From Conchocele bisecta (Eukaryota > Mollusca > Bivalvia > Lucinida > Thyasiridae), in assembly GCA_029237695.1 (NCBI GenBank), contig CM055269.1, positions 29,670,956 to 29,734,955 on the forward strand: DNA of 64,000 nt, given 5' to 3'. Under the pieces are notes generated by a model. The model did no database searches, had not been told where the DNA came from, and saw only the letters and a program-made list of their open reading frames with translations. The number at the start of each line of letters is the position of its first letter. Positions within the stretch are counted from its first letter, which is position 1. Positions 29,030 to 41,791 of the stretch are shown piece by piece. A program made the position numbers and the translations under genes.

Positions 29030-29230
29030 GATAATGTGGCTTATTCTATCATAGGACACCCTGTGGTGTGGGGGGGATCAGCTGCAGTGGTGCTGCTGAT
29101 TCCTACGATGGAATAAATCACAGTATCCCCTGCTTCTCATAAAAGTCGGGTGAAAGGGGGCGGGGCGTGGAGCCAAGTGATTTGGGATTTGGTGTGGTAA
29201 GGGAACCTGGCACCAAATTGAGATTTCGTA
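29030..29230. repeat. Imperfect inverted repeat and SINE-like fragment
   Basis: Two stretches around GAAGCAGGGGATA and TATCCCCTGCTTCT face each other; downstream is the AAGTGATTTGG...CACCAAATT piece seen in the 45-kb and 52-kb SINEs. Confidence 0.5.
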
Positions 29231-29393
29231 AATTCAGATCTGAATTACTATTTCTCTCCCTGATACAGGTGTATTCCCGGTTATAAATGACTTAAAAAGT
29301 TGATGAGCCGTAAAACACCATTTCATCTGTCATAGGAATGCTGCTGCTGATCCCTCCCCCACACCACAGGGGACAGCAGACAACATACATGTA

Positions 29394-29553
29394 TCGCTGT
29401 ATGAGGGCAATGTATGAGGGCGTCAGACAACATGTGTCACTGTATGAGGGCGTCAGACAACATGTATCACTGTATGAGGGCGTCAGACAACATGTATCAC
29501 TGTAAACATGTATCACTGTATGTGGGCGTCAGACAACATGTATCACTGTATGA
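29394..29553. repeat. 30-bp minisatellite
   Basis: About five units of CATGTATCACTGTATGAGGG plus CGTCAGACAA, with one shortened unit near 29505. Confidence 0.9.
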
Positions 29554-29649
29554 TACAACTGTCTGCCATGAGCACGGCCCTGAAACCACCGGACCTTCAC
29601 AATATTGTGATCTTACTATTTCACGATTATTTTACAACAACGGCATTTT

Positions 29650-30665
29650 TTTATGACCCCGCTACCGAAAGGTACGGGGGCATATAGTGTTACCAGCATC
29701 CGTCCGTACGTCCCGTACGTGTTCGTCCGTCCCGTACGTCTGTACGTCCCGATATTATATTCTTGAGTAACTTCTACATGGCTTCACATATTATGTCGAT
29801 ATTTATACACGTGATACATATGAACATCCCTTACACACTCCACCCTCCAGTACTTCAACCTTGACCTTTGACCTTGACCTTTTCCACTTTAAATGTTTGC
29901 TTGGCACTTTGGGACAAATCTACGTGCACGTTTCTCAATCCTACAATAACTTCTCAATACTTTTGCCAATCGCTTAAATATTTATACACATGATACATAT
30001 GAACATGCCCTACACACTCCACCACCCAGTACTTTAGTAACTTCTACATGGCTTCACATATGTAACCTTGACCTTTGACCTTCACCTTTTCTACTTTAAA
30101 TGTTTACTTAGCACTTTGGGACAAATCTAGTGCATTGTTTTCTCAATCCTACAATAAACTTCTCAATACTTTTGCCAATCGCTTAAATATTTATACACAT
30201 GATACATATGAACATGCCCTACACACTCCACCACCCAGTACTTCGACCTTCACGTTTCACCTTCACCTTTTCTACTTTAAATGTTTACTTAGCACTTTGG
30301 GACAAATCTACGTGCACGTTTCTCAATCCTACAATAACTTCTCAATACTTTTGCCAATCGCTTAAATATTTATACACATGATACATATGAACATGCCCTA
30401 CACACTTCACCACCCAGTACTTCGACCTTGACCTTTGACCTTCACCTTTTCTACTTTATAAAAGTTTACTTACCACTTTGGGACAAATCTACGTGCACGT
30501 TTCTCAATCCTACAATAACTTCTCAATACTTTTGCCAATCGCTTAAATATTTATACACATGATACATATGAACATGCCCTGCACACTCCACCACCCAGTA
30601 CTTCGACCTTCACCTTCACCTTTTTATGCCCCTGCAACCGAATGGTGAGTGGGGCATATAGTGTT
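29650..30665. repeat. Tandem-core element, ~180-bp units
   Basis: Four to five units containing CACTTTGGGACAAATCTACG and AATACTTTTGCCAATCGCTT. It is bracketed by matching ACCGAAAGGTACGGGGGCAT-type sequence with CCGTCCGT microsatellite (29655 and 30630). The layout matches pearl/HINE (Helentron-associated) elements of bivalves. Confidence 0.65.
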
Positions 30666-30775
30666 ACCGGCGTCCGTCCGTACTCGGGTAAATGGCTTGT
30701 AATCAAATATGCCTCGTTTTCTTTGGCTGCCAGCAGGGGCATTCGTGTGCCGACAGGCCACATTTCTAGTTTAAA

Positions 30776-30996
30776 AAATGGGAATGCTATGCGATGTAAT
30801 TATGAATATGAAACATTCAGAAGAAAAAGTGTTACAATCCATATATAATTGGTGAAGATATCACACTTACATCTTGAGATCTGCCTGTTGTTCATGTTGT
30901 AAGTGCGATATCTTCATCAATTACGGATGGATTGTAAAACTTGTTTCTTCTGAAAGTTTCATATTCAAAATTACATCGCATAGCATTCCGATATTT
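30776..30996. mobile_element. Foldback element
   Basis: Inverted arms of about 90 bp (30776-30875 and 30900-30996) containing AATGCTATGCGATGTAATTA. No coding content. Confidence 0.65.
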
Positions 30997-31734
30997 TTGA
31001 TAAAATTGATAAAATGTCGTTGTCAAATAATCAACAAATATTAAACACGAAAGTTGACACCGGTCTTTTACGAAAGTTGCCACCGGACAGGTTTACGCCG
31101 ATTAAAATATTGGGAAGGTCTGGTGGTTCTAGGGCCATGATGACACATATTTTTTGGAGGTCATTTTCTAGCTGGAACCCAGCATTTATGTCAAGTCTTC
31201 TACATTGTATACATGTGACAATATTGAGTTCTTTCACTGTCTTGATTGATATCTAAACATGCAGTACATGTCAGAATATAAAGCTATAGTCCTTTTCTGA
31301 TTTCAAACTTGGTGTTGCATTCTCCATTACTTTTTGTACCACCGGCTGGTGGATAAGAATGGGATTAAGTTACTTTACTGGTGTGACTGAAGAGCCATCG
31401 GACAGTAGACAGACACCAAATCATGGTAGCGTAAATCTAAAGCTGCTATTAATAATCTGCAGTACTCGTACCCATGTGTGGCTCCTCAGACCAATGGAGT
31501 CGGCCGGACCAGTTTGTTGCTTCTGACTGCTAAAATAAATCAACCGTATTTCCTGATTCTTGTATATTAAGAGCTGAGTAAATGGAGACTGGCGCCCAGT
31601 GATTTTGGTGAGGTTAGAAGTAGTCTGCAGTAAGGCCCTGCTTGTGGGGAGAGTCCACTAAAATGGAAATTGTGCAAACAGTCGTAAAATCGCCCCAGAA
31701 CAAGATAATGTATAAAGGTCGGTGATGAATTCTT
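30997..31734. other. Unassigned intronic sequence
   Basis: No gene or clear repeat boundary recognised. Confidence 0.4.
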
Positions 31735-31832
31735 TGTCCTCTTTGAGCAGGGATTCGAAACTACCGACCTGTCTGTAATGACCTTTGCTGTTGAACGGAC
31801 GTTAAACAATATTCAATCAATCAATCAATCTT
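31735..31832 (+). mobile_element. SINE 3' end
   Basis: GGACGTTAAACAATATTCAA followed by a tandem AATC tail, like other mollusc SINE tails in the window. Confidence 0.55.
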
Positions 31833-32189
31833 TGTCCTCTAGACTGGGTTGTACCCAGTGATTGAATTGTTATTTTTAAATGTTTTGTACATCATCTATA
31901 CACACTGATTGAACAAGCCTTCTCTTCTCAATTTTTTTAATATCAGCTTTGAAATATGCCCCGCACTGCGGGGCCTTTACCGGGGATTTAACCTTACTGA
32001 TGTCCCCGGGGTGCGGGGCCATTTACCCGGGGTTTAACCAGCCACATTGCCCCGCACTGCGGGGACATAGCGGGGCTTTAACCGAGTCAAAATTATAAGC
32101 CCCGCTATTCCCCGGGCCAGGGGGGGGGGCGGGGATTTCCATTGACTGGTGCATTATAACACATTACCAAGGTTCTAACTGCACATATT

Positions 32190-32750
32190 CCACTTTATAG
32201 GCAACAGGTTGTCCTATTCGCTAGACCACGCTGCATAGTAAAAATGTGCGTAATAGCATTTACAATTCGCGCACTAAAATATAGAAAAAACCTGCAGGGC
32301 ATTGACATTGATTGTTATTGATAGACTATCCAATATGACACAAACATATTATCACAAACTCACCTAATAAAGTGTTGATTAGCAAAATTCTAAGGTCACT
32401 CTCACACGAAGCAGAAAGTAAACAAAACATCTTCAATATGGCGGGAGATGGATCACACATGACTAGCATGTGACGTCTATTTATAATTACCGGGGTCACA
32501 GTTTTGAGGCCCGAGACGGCTCGTGCGTAACGTGATACAGACTTTTTGTATAGAGATCGCATCGTCAAATCACAGGTGTGCGTCAAATGAGAAACGTCAT
32601 GGGATTTTGTACTTTCGGACATTTGCGTAATTTCAATAAATACATGTAGAAAAATTAGAATTAGAAAAAAAAAAATTTCTTTGGTAAAGTAAAATGACAA
32701 TTTTTTCAAAACTTCTGTTGTCATTTACGGAAAATAATTATATTGGGCTA
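32190..32750 (-). repeat. Dispersed repeat R, uninterrupted copy
   Basis: Matches the three separated parts of R at 1.16-4.98 kb in inverse orientation and lacks both transposons found there. It abuts the 3.4-kb TTA element on its left. Confidence 0.8.
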
Positions 32751-33084
32751 TTCCAGTTTATATAAGTACCCCCCTATGGAAGAGACTTTTACCTACGGAA
32801 ATGAGCCCCACCCCCTCCATTTTTTATCCGGATATGCTGAAAACTGGTGTTAAAAGCACCCCAAAATGTTCCTCCAGTGAAACTGGGTAGTAATGGATCA
32901 AGATTTGCAAGCAAACGGTGTCTGTGACCTCAAAACACCTGCACTATGTTTTTATGCCGGACTATTTTTGCATACACCCTGGGCGATTTCGCACTATTTG
33001 GTATCCTCTAACCTACACAGTCACATGTCGTGTGTGATATGTGACTGTAACTAGAGAAATGGGACTTACGTTGATTGCAATCGT

Positions 33085-33290
33085 CGCAGGCGCAGATACA
33101 GGGGGGTGGGGGGGGGGTCCACCCCCCCCCCCCACCCGCCCTGCTCCCAGAAAAAAAGAGAGAAGAAAATCTACAATACTCGAATAATTGAATGACTTAT
33201 TTCGTGGCCTAGGTGTCAGGAAATCGAATCTACGGCGATCTGGCATTTAAAAATTTCCTGGGGGAGCACCCCTAGACTTTACGATGCACA
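33085..33290 (+). repeat. C-rich-ended dispersed repeat, copy 2
   Basis: Second copy of the 26836-27056 repeat, sharing ATCTACAATACTCGAATA and GGCATTTAAAAATTTCCTGG. Confidence 0.65.
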
Positions 33291-33710
33291 TCGAGTTTGC
33301 GCTCGCGGAGGTCTAGACCTGCAATTATTTCTGTATCTGCGCCTGCGTCGGTGATGACTATCTGTGCGGAATTCTGTTGTAATTCACAGTTAAACATGCA
33401 GACAGCGGAGCCAGAATCAGAAAAAAATGGAATTTGAGCTGAAATAATCAGTGGCACGTACGCGTGTTCAGCTACAATCAAACAGATGCCGCCGGAGGTC
33501 ATTAATAATTCGGCATAACAAACAACTTATCCGATGATTTGACCGGAGGCAAATAGGGAAGTTGACTTTGGGACAGGTGTATTCTGAATTCAACGAAGCC
33601 ACACCTATTCTATGCTGATTGGTTGAATCCATTTTTAGCCAATGTTTTTTTTTTGGGGAAATCCAGGCTATTGGATTGGCGAAAGCCGGGCGGGCGGGTG
33701 GTGTCCACAA
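33291..33710. other. Unassigned intronic sequence
   Basis: No gene or known repeat recognised. Confidence 0.4.
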
Positions 33711-33997
33711 TCAATGTTAAGTTTTCGTGTTTGAGTCCATTTCTTTGGTACTGTACCACCTAGGACCACCAAACTTTCACAGCTTCATAACCAAGGGGTG
33801 CCCACCACATACAACTATCCAACATGTGACCATTTTTTTTACCTTCACCTATTATTTCTACGTAATTGACTTAGCCATTTTCAATGTTAACTGTTTAACG
33901 TACGTTTGGTTAAAGTTTTTTGGTTAAAAGTGTTTCGTTATACTATATCTCTGCAACTGCTTCGCCCATTACCTTGAAACTTCACATGGGTGTTTAT

Positions 33998-35724
33998 TAG
34001 TGATTTGCCGATGATCGATTACAACCGATTAATAATCGATTGAGAACGGATTTGCGACAATCGATTATGAAACTCCATAATCGATTATGGATACCAGAAA
34101 TGCCAAAGTATTGAAACATAATTGTGTTCAGCTGCGATGCTTGCTGTGTCGAACTGTTGCAGCAAGTTTATTTAACCATTCAAGCCTCTTTCTCGATGGT
34201 TTTGTTAAGAAAAATGCACCAGATGTGCATCAGTTTCACGAATGATCGCTCGACGTCTAAACTGGCTGCTTTGAGTATAGTAAAAAAATGCTAATATGTT
34301 AGCAACATTATTTTGTAAATGCGCTTTCCCGGGCGATTGGCCGCACTTGTTTGTATACCGATTACCGTACAGACTACTGGTAATGTCTATCTATTTATTT
34401 CTGCCGCACGCCCTCGCGTCAATACTGTATACTGTATGACATTGACTTTGGATTTTTCCGTCATCTGTGAGGTAAGCTATACGGACAAGTACATTGATCG
34501 TTCACATTAGATCGGTACAATGGTTACATGAGACAACGGCCAAATTAATTAAATTGTTCGAGGTGACCATACACCTAGTCCGACTTGACCGTGGTTGTTT
34601 TCGCCGTTTGCGCTGAAATTCTTGTTTGCGCTATTAAGGCAAACCGTGGTCCGACTTGAGATTCATACAATCAAATGCGGCCTAATTCGACCTTCCGGTA
34701 ACAACTTCCAACAACAACAGACGATGTCAAAAGACCGCACAATTTATGCAAACCCCGGGGCCAAATCAAGGTCCCGGGTGTGGCGATACTTTGGTTTTTA
34801 CCAAGTCCGGGAGGGGCCACCGGTCAAAGAGAATCTAGATTTGACAAAGGCGATATGTCGCCTGTGTCACAAGGAGTATACCAACAAGGGTAAATATCCG
34901 ACAGTACCCCATTTCCGACAAAAATCAAATCGTCCCATTTCATGATTAGGTCAGCAGTAAACACAGCAAATTGTATGCATATTGTGATAGATGACGCCTT
35001 GTTGAAACTACTGGTTGGCAAGGTGATGAAATAAAGCGCACGGAAGGTGGTAAATTATGTAGAATCTGTGACTGCTAGTCATTTCCTGATCTTTCTAGCC
35101 AGATGCCCAAACACTTCGAAACATTGTTGAAAACTGAAGTAAAAAGTCTGTGCTAAAATTAATTATCTGTATCAAAGTCTTTGTGTGACTGGTTGGACAG
35201 GTCAGGAAACGAAAAACAGGTACGGGTTCTAAATAATTTTCCCTGCTCAAAGTGCTCTTTATATCATCGAAATCAGTGTTTTAACCAGGATGTTTTGATA
35301 AAAATACACTCGGGTCCAACTAGAATACCAACGCTGAGTCTGACTAGTATTATGTGTCAACTCTAGTTATTAATTAATTTATTAAACCAAGTTTATATTG
35401 TTTATACATTGTTTTTTTGTTGATTTGACTCCCATCAGATGCAAGAACTAGATCCGATTGTATATGGGCTATGAGATCATGGTTTAAGTTGGCAAGGGCA
35501 CCTGACACCAGATCAGGCATCAATCCAAGTTGTTATTGAAGACAGAGATGATAATACTAAGCCCTAGAAAGTATCCCTGGTGCATACCGAGTTTTGTTGC
35601 TCTTGAATAACCAAGAATTTGAATTGTGTTCAATAACATGAACCGATTCCGATTATGACCGATTATCGGTTACTTGACCAAACCGATGATCGATTATGAA
35701 ATTGGGAACCGATTCCCATCACTA
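33998..35724 (+). mobile_element. hAT element with perfect 8-bp target duplication
   Basis: 1,727 bp, ends TAGTGATTTGCC and CCCATCACTA, flanked by GTGTTTAT on both sides (33990-33997 and 35725-35732). Repeated ATCGATTA-type motifs fill both subterminal regions. Confidence 0.85.
34724..34945 (+). pseudogene. BED zinc-finger remnant of hAT transposase
   Basis: SRVWRYFGFYQV followed by ICRLCHKEYTNKG gives the aromatic start and the first Cys pair of a BED finger; the His pair is lost in a frameshift or decay. No catalytic domain remains within the element. Confidence 0.65.
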
Positions 35725-36007
35725 GTGTTTATCATCATCCATATTTTCATTCTACCCACCAACCGTGCGGCCCCTGTGCCCAATGTGAAGGTCAAATTAC
35801 TTTGGATTTTCTTGTTAAAGTTTTTTCGTGTACTATATCTCTGCAACTTCTTCACCCATTACCTTGATACTTCACATGGGTGTTTATCATCATTGTCGCG
35901 CCCGCTTGCGGAAAGCGCGATATCGTCAGCATTTTGGCATACGTCCGTCCGTCCATACGTCCGTGTGTCTGGTTAAAGTTTTTTGGTTAAAGTTTTTCCA
36001 TCTACTA

Positions 36008-37057
36008 CACTGCAGCTCCATTATAACGCGGTGGTCGGGGTCCAAGATTTCAAACCGCGATCGAATCCGACCGCGTTATAAAATTTCGGGACATGCACGG
36101 GTACTGCTACTGCACGGGTTACTGGTATCATTCGCATTTCGGTTACCAACTATTGCGGGAATTCCATTAGTAACGGACCCATATACAATCATGTCATTTG
36201 AACAGAAGTTAAAGTAATTATTAATAATGCCTATGACATGCAAACTTGTATGTATTAATGTATTAAACATGTCAGTTCTTTATAAAATCATACTACGTTG
36301 TATAGTGCTCGCGATAGACAGACGCTTATTACAATGTATACTTCTCGCGATCAACAGACGCTTAAACGGATTAAATGATAATAAATAATGCCTATGGTCA
36401 CGTGTCCTGCCTATTCATGCGGTTGATACGTGCATAATCTCAGGATGTGGGGTCACGTGATCTATTGTTTACGCTGCAAGTCATATTGATGAATGAAATT
36501 TACGATTTAAGCGAGATTGCCTTGGGCTGCAGTGTAAACAATAGACCACGTGATCCATACCCAGATAATGCTGAAACACCAGTCTATTTATAGAACGCTA
36601 CATATTACACCTGGGAGTAAAGAAAAATAAAGGCCGAACATGCAACCATTTATTAGCGACATTGACATTACTTGGTGACAAAAAGCGGTACATTTACGTG
36701 ACTGGAGAAATGGTGCTCATGGGATTTGTGACTAGTGTAGCTTCTGATCAGGTGTTACATTGGTCGGCATGCTCCTTTGATACGACCATTACTTCGCGAA
36801 TACATGTCAATTGGGATTAAGGTAATTGAATTGATTAATAAATATGCCTATTAACATGATTACCTGATTAAAGGTATTACATTTGCTAACATTCTAATAA
36901 TAATCCTTTCATGGACTTTGAACTTCGTTGTTTGAATAAACTTACAGAAATCTCGAATCAACTAATTACACGATGACTAAAAATTGGGATCCACGAGAGA
37001 CCCGCGTTATAATGGAGATCGCGCTATACGCGACCTCGTTATAATGGAGCTGCAGTG
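36008..37057. mobile_element. Tigger/pogo-like non-autonomous transposon, copy 2
   Basis: 1,050 bp, the same family as 1578-2672, flanked by TA. The paralogous site at about 62415 is empty. Confidence 0.8.
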
Positions 37058-37439
37058 TATATCTATTTTTTTAGTGTCCATGCCTCGCCCCAAGGCGCGA
37101 CATGCAGGCCACGGCCATCTAGTCTACAAAAAGTGGGTATAATTATGTTATCCAAGTGTCTATATATGCTTGGAAAAAACCTGGCCTTTGTGGCTTTGCC
37201 TCGTTTCTTGTGTTTATCTGTCCTAGCGGTAAGCAAAATAAGGGGAAGTTTGTCATGCAGTGACGGCTGCAAAAACTGGCTGTCCGGAATATGAAATCTG
37301 TAAAAGAACGGCATATTCTGGTCGGATTACTGTGAATTTTTTTTTAATTGATATACAAATGATGAATACATAAGCGTATCGCGAAAACAGAATCTTGTTA
37401 TATCTCCTTTAAACCCCTTTCTTGCTCAACTTTTAGACT

Positions 37440-37750
37440 ACAGAATTTAAATTTGTACAAGTATGTAATTAAGATTTAAAATGCATTGAAAATATAAAGT
37501 GTTTCAATTTCAATCAGTAATTTATAGTATTTTAACGATTTGGACGCTAGCAAGCTCGGACCAAAACTGTTTCGGGACAACCTTGCTATTTTTTACTATG
37601 CGTAATCAACATATACGCGAAAGTTCTTTATCACATATGATATATGAACCTTTTGCATGCTCACTGTTCATATATCATTAAGTTTAAACTTGGGACAAAC
37701 AAATCAAACATAAATAACGAATCTGTTACGGTCCGAAACGCCCTCAAAGT
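37440..37750 (-). repeat. Dispersed repeat, inverted partner of 577-910
   Basis: See 577-910; shares GTTTAAACTTGGGACAAAC-type sequence in inverse orientation. Confidence 0.7.
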
Positions 37751-38320
37751 AGGTATGGCTGCCAGGTCGGAAAATTGTAACTAGAGATATTTTTTTGGCC
37801 AAATCAGATTTTTTATCGCCACTTTCTTTTTAAATTCGCCAATTGCGAATGTGGCGATCGCCAGCGGAAACCCTGCACGCACTAGTCTATACTCGCAGTC
37901 ATATTATTTGTTATCCTGGCCACGTACAGCCGATAAATAATCCGTGAATTAAATTTGCCTGATATGGACCGTGTTCAAAATCGCTAGCGATTCTACCTGT
38001 AGCCGTGTACATAGACACTGCTTGAATCTTACTTCCGGCAAACTGACGTAAACTGTAAACAACAAATGGTTGCTGAATTAGTACCATTTGTTGGCCGTTA
38101 TCAATGTAATTAATTTGCAATTTCTTCAGAGAAAATAATCCTGACCAAATTTTTCACTCGCCAAACTGGGCGAGTGCCTGTAGAAAGTACTCGACCGCCA
38201 CAAAAAACACTCGCCATGGCGAGCTGGGCGAGTGAAATTTCAACCCCTGGTTTAGGGATTTTTTTTTTTACTGATATGTATTTGAAACCCCTCTTAATTT
38301 ACTGTACACTACAGGGGTCA
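37751..38320. other. Unassigned intronic sequence
   Basis: Contains short CTCGCC/GGCGAG foldbacks (about 38155-38240) but no gene. Confidence 0.4.
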
Positions 38321-38324
38321 TACC

Positions 38325-38495
38325 GTATACAGGCTGACTCGGACCTTGGTTGATTAGGACCCTGGTCAACTCGGACCTTTCGCTTGGCTGATTCGGACCT
38401 TATTGTTCTGGCCGATTCAAATTATGCGTTTGGCTGATTGGGACAACTCTTTGGCTAATTTGGACCATCGTGTTTTAGCTGATTCGGACCCTAAA
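38325..38495. repeat. Degenerate GGCTGATTCGGACC tandem array
   Basis: About seven imperfect units of 20-30 bp, each with CTGATTCGGACC or a close variant. Confidence 0.7.
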
Positions 38496-38819
38496 TAGTT
38501 AACAAAATACATAGATGAAAGCATGTATACAGACACTATAGTCTGGATAGATTTTAGTAATGAAATAGTTATTTATTGTGTTCTCGACGTGTTTGCGTAC
38601 CGATTTATCTGCAAAACAAGTACAATGTATTCTATTTCTGGGATAGATCTGGTTCCCAGGAATACTTGGTATTTTTGGAACCCGGGTTAAATCAGACAAC
38701 ATTGATTGTCCCCTGGCTAGATATTCAATAATTTGATTATAATTATAATTGCCAGTGTTCAGATTGCCCGGAAAACAGTTTAATCGCTAAATAAAATATA
38801 ATTATATTTCTACCATTTT

Positions 38820-39945
38820 TTGTCGCGCCGCCCACGTACGTGTGTCCGGTTAAAGTTTTTGGTTAAGTTGTTTGGTTAAGTTTTTTGGTTAAAGTTTTTG
38901 GTTAAGTTCTTTGGTTAAAGTTTTTTGGTTAAAGTTTTTTGGTTAAGTTTTTTGGTTAAAGTTTTTGGTTAAAGTTTTTCATATGGGTGTTTATCATCAT
39001 CTATATTTTCCTTCTACCCCCCTCCCGTGCGGCCCCTGTGCGCCCAATGTCAAGGTCAAATTACTTTGAAGTTTTTGGTTAACTTCTTTGGTTAAAGTTT
39101 TTGGTGAAGTTTTTTGGTTAAGTTTTGTGGTTAAAGTTTTTGGTTATGTTTTTTGTTATACTATATCTCTGCAACTGCTTTGCCCATTACCTTGAAACTT
39201 CACATGGGTGTTTATCATCATCTATATTTGCATTCTACCCCCCTCCCGTGCGGCTCCTGTGCCCAATGTCAAGGTCAAATTACTTTGAAGTTTTTGGTTA
39301 AGTTAATTCGTTATACTATATCTCTGCAACTGCTTTGCCCATTACCTTGAAACTTCACATGGGTGTTTATCATCAACTATATTTTCATTCTACCCCCCTT
39401 CCGTGCGGCCCCTGTGCCCAATGTCAAGGTCAAATTACTTTGAAGTTTTTGGTTAAGTTTTTTGGTTAAAGTTTTTGGTTAAGTTTTTGTCGCGCCCGCT
39501 TGCGGAAAACGCGATATAGTCGGCACTTTGGCGTACGTACGTACGTACGTACGTGTGTCCGGTTAAAGTTTTTGGTTAAGTTGTTTGGTTAAGTTTTTTG
39601 GTTAAAGTTTTTGGTTCAGTTCTTTGGTTAAAGTTTTTTGGTTAAAGTTTTTCATTATACTATATCTCTGCAACTGCTTTGCCCATTACCTTGAAACTTC
39701 ACATGGGTGTTTATCATCATCTGTATTTTCATTCTACCCCACTCCCGTGCGGCCCCTGTGCCCAATGTCAAGGTCAAATTACTTTGAAGTTTTTCGTTAA
39801 GTTTTAAGTTTTTTGGTTAAAGTTTTTGGTTACGTTTTTTGGTTAAGTATTTCGTTATACTATATCTTTTTTTTTTGTGTCCATGCCTCGCCACAAGGCG
39901 CGACATGCAGGCCGCGGCCATCTAGTTTTTGTAAATTTAGAATGG
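38820..39945 (+). mobile_element. Tandem-core (GTTAAAGTTTTT) element, copy 3
   Basis: Starts with GTCGCGCC plus ACGTACGT microsatellite, carries long runs of GGTTAAAGTTTTT and three to four ~170-bp units with CATTACCTTGAAACTTCACA, and ends with the GCGCGACATGCAGGCCGCGG block. An internal start-like segment at 39489-39550 suggests two elements fused or a duplication. Confidence 0.7.
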
Positions 39946-40133
39946 GCATTGTAAATTGTGAATGTTTGACAATGCAGTATGCATTAGGAGGAACACATAC
40001 AAAGTAGGCACGGAACTGCATAGACACATATTATCTGAGATAAAACAAAACAGTTTCAATAGAAAGAAGATGAGTTTGTATCATGTTTATATTACTTTTG
40101 GGGAGCGGGGCTAAGTGACTCTGGTGTGGTGAC

Positions 40134-40442
40134 CTGTAGCCTATTTCATCAACATTGCAAAGAATACATTAGTAGCAAAGTATACTTTGAGGGAGAAATT
40201 TTCAATTTTATGATAAATTTATTAATTTTTATTATACTGAATTTATTACATTATCACAGCCAATTTGGCTGTGATAATGTAATAAATTCAGTATAATAAT
40301 TCCGCATACTTTTAATCATGAAATATATGCATTTGTTAGTTCTATATGAAATAATGCATTTCAGGAAAAATAAATGATTACTCCCTCAAAGTATACTTTG
40401 CTAGTAAAGTATACTTTGCAATGTTGATGAAATAGGCTACAG
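40134..40442 (+). mobile_element. Hairpin MITE, family A, copy 2
   Basis: Complete 309-bp copy, ends CTGTAGCCTATTTCATCAAC inverted. A related SINE-like piece abuts both sides (AAGTGACTCTGGTGTGGTGA then ACCAGGTCGGG), so it seems to have inserted in a SINE. Confidence 0.85.
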
Positions 40443-41591
40443 GTACCAGGTCGGGTTCTTCTAATTTCAGGGCTGAATCTTTTTTTTCTGTAAATGTTCA
40501 GTTCTGATTTTGGGAAAATGTGGGATTTCACCCCGTTAGCCCAGCCTAAAATTACCTTAGCTGTTGACAGTTTGTTAAAAACATTAAATCATATCAATTC
40601 GTATACTGTTTGAATTACCAACTGTTTTAATGAAGTCGCAATTCATCAATTCAGTGTACAATTTTGTGGCAAATGTCATATAAATATATAGTTGTTTTCT
40701 GCAAAAATGAAATGGCACTCGGCACATTACATGTATTTATTTCATCTGATTTTAGCGTCAATCAGCTAGCTCGCGTACATCTAAGCTATAGCAACTGAAT
40801 TACTTCAACGTGATCCAAATCCGTGCGTATATATAGACATGTATTGTTATTGTTCATGTATTGGATTTTTAAGGAATTAAATGCGAGGGAGCGTTAGCGA
40901 CCGCAGCATTTAGTTTCTTAAAGTCCAATATGTGAACAATAAGTAATAGTTCATTGAATGGTTAATGAATTAATTTTGAGCGTGCGAGGAAATTAGTTTA
41001 TTAAAAATTTGATATGTGAACTGTAACTAACTTATTGGTTGCCCGGCCCCATCGTGGACACCTGTCTATTAGAATGAAGCGCTGCCTATAAACGGTGTTT
41101 GCTTTTTGCAGCTCAAATAAGTGAATTTTTTCATTTGTTTTATTATTATTTTTATCATTTTTTGTTATTAATAAAGAAGAAAATCTATACAACATTTGTA
41201 AAAGTAAAATTACACGTTGTATTTGAAATATGGGGGTATAATACTCTTTAGATACAAAACTTATCTGGAGCTCTGACATAATATAGAAATATTTGGCAGA
41301 TTTCGCCTATGAATATTCTCTTGGTATGGAAATTATCCATGTGGACGTGCTGTAATCTGCAGACACTATTATTGAACACAGAGAATAAATTGGGTTCACA
41401 TTGTGCAAACGCGACAGACTATTAAACAGGTTTATCACAGTATTAATGTTGGTTAAGTGCCAGGGTCTAGCAATCTGTCCTCAATAGACATGTGTGTGGT
41501 AAGACAGAAATGTTAGCTGCACTGTTTGCCATTTGCCATACTATGTGACGCTTGATGTTGCACATGTGAATATACATGTATAACTTTAATA
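40443..41591. other. Unassigned intronic sequence
   Basis: The first 120 bp resemble the SINE body; a foldback around 40860-40925 (TTAAGGAATTAAATGCGAGG) is visible. No gene. Confidence 0.4.
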
Positions 41592-41791
41592 TTAACCCTT
41601 CCTGCGCTGTTGACGGAAATTGCCGTCTGCTGTTTTTCATTTTTGCTTTAATTCTTAACAAAAAACTGGTTTTGACAGCACATGAGAATCGTATTCTCAT
41701 GTGCTGTCAAAACCAGGTTTTTGTTGAGAAATATTGAAAATAAAACATTTCTTGCAGACGACAACATTTAATTCAGCGTAGTAAGGGTTAA
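41592..41791. mobile_element. TTAA hairpin MITE
   Basis: TTAACCCTT... to ...AAGGGTTAA, 200 bp, with a long palindromic core around GCACATGAGAATCGTATTCT. TTAA target sites indicate piggyBac-type mobilisation. Confidence 0.75.

Larger units (their letters stand above)
28725..32153. mobile_element. 3.4-kb element with TTA target site and CCCCG-box ends
   Basis: The ends are inverted: TGCACCAGTCAATGGAAATC then a C-rich run, mirrored at about 32104-32153. TTA flanks both ends. Inside each end are several GCCCCGCACTGCGGGG palindromes with GGGGCTTTAAC. A 3-bp TTA target fits PIF/Harbinger elements, but no transposase is seen. Its interior is filled by satellites and other insertions. Confidence 0.65.
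33711..37215 (+). mobile_element. Tandem-core (GTTAAAGTTTTT) element, copy with two insertions
   Basis: Parts at 33711-33997, 35725-36007 and 37058-37215 line up with the uninterrupted copy at 61650-62573. It is split by a hAT element (33998-35724) and a Tigger-like element (36008-37057). It holds ACTATATCTCTGCAACTGCT and CATGGGTGTTTATCATCAT blocks and ends with GCCTCGCCCCAAGGCGCGAC. Confidence 0.75.

Noticed and set aside
29394..29553. Regularly spaced repeats resembling a CRISPR array
   Set aside because: Units are contiguous with no unique spacers, and the context is animal DNA; this is a minisatellite.
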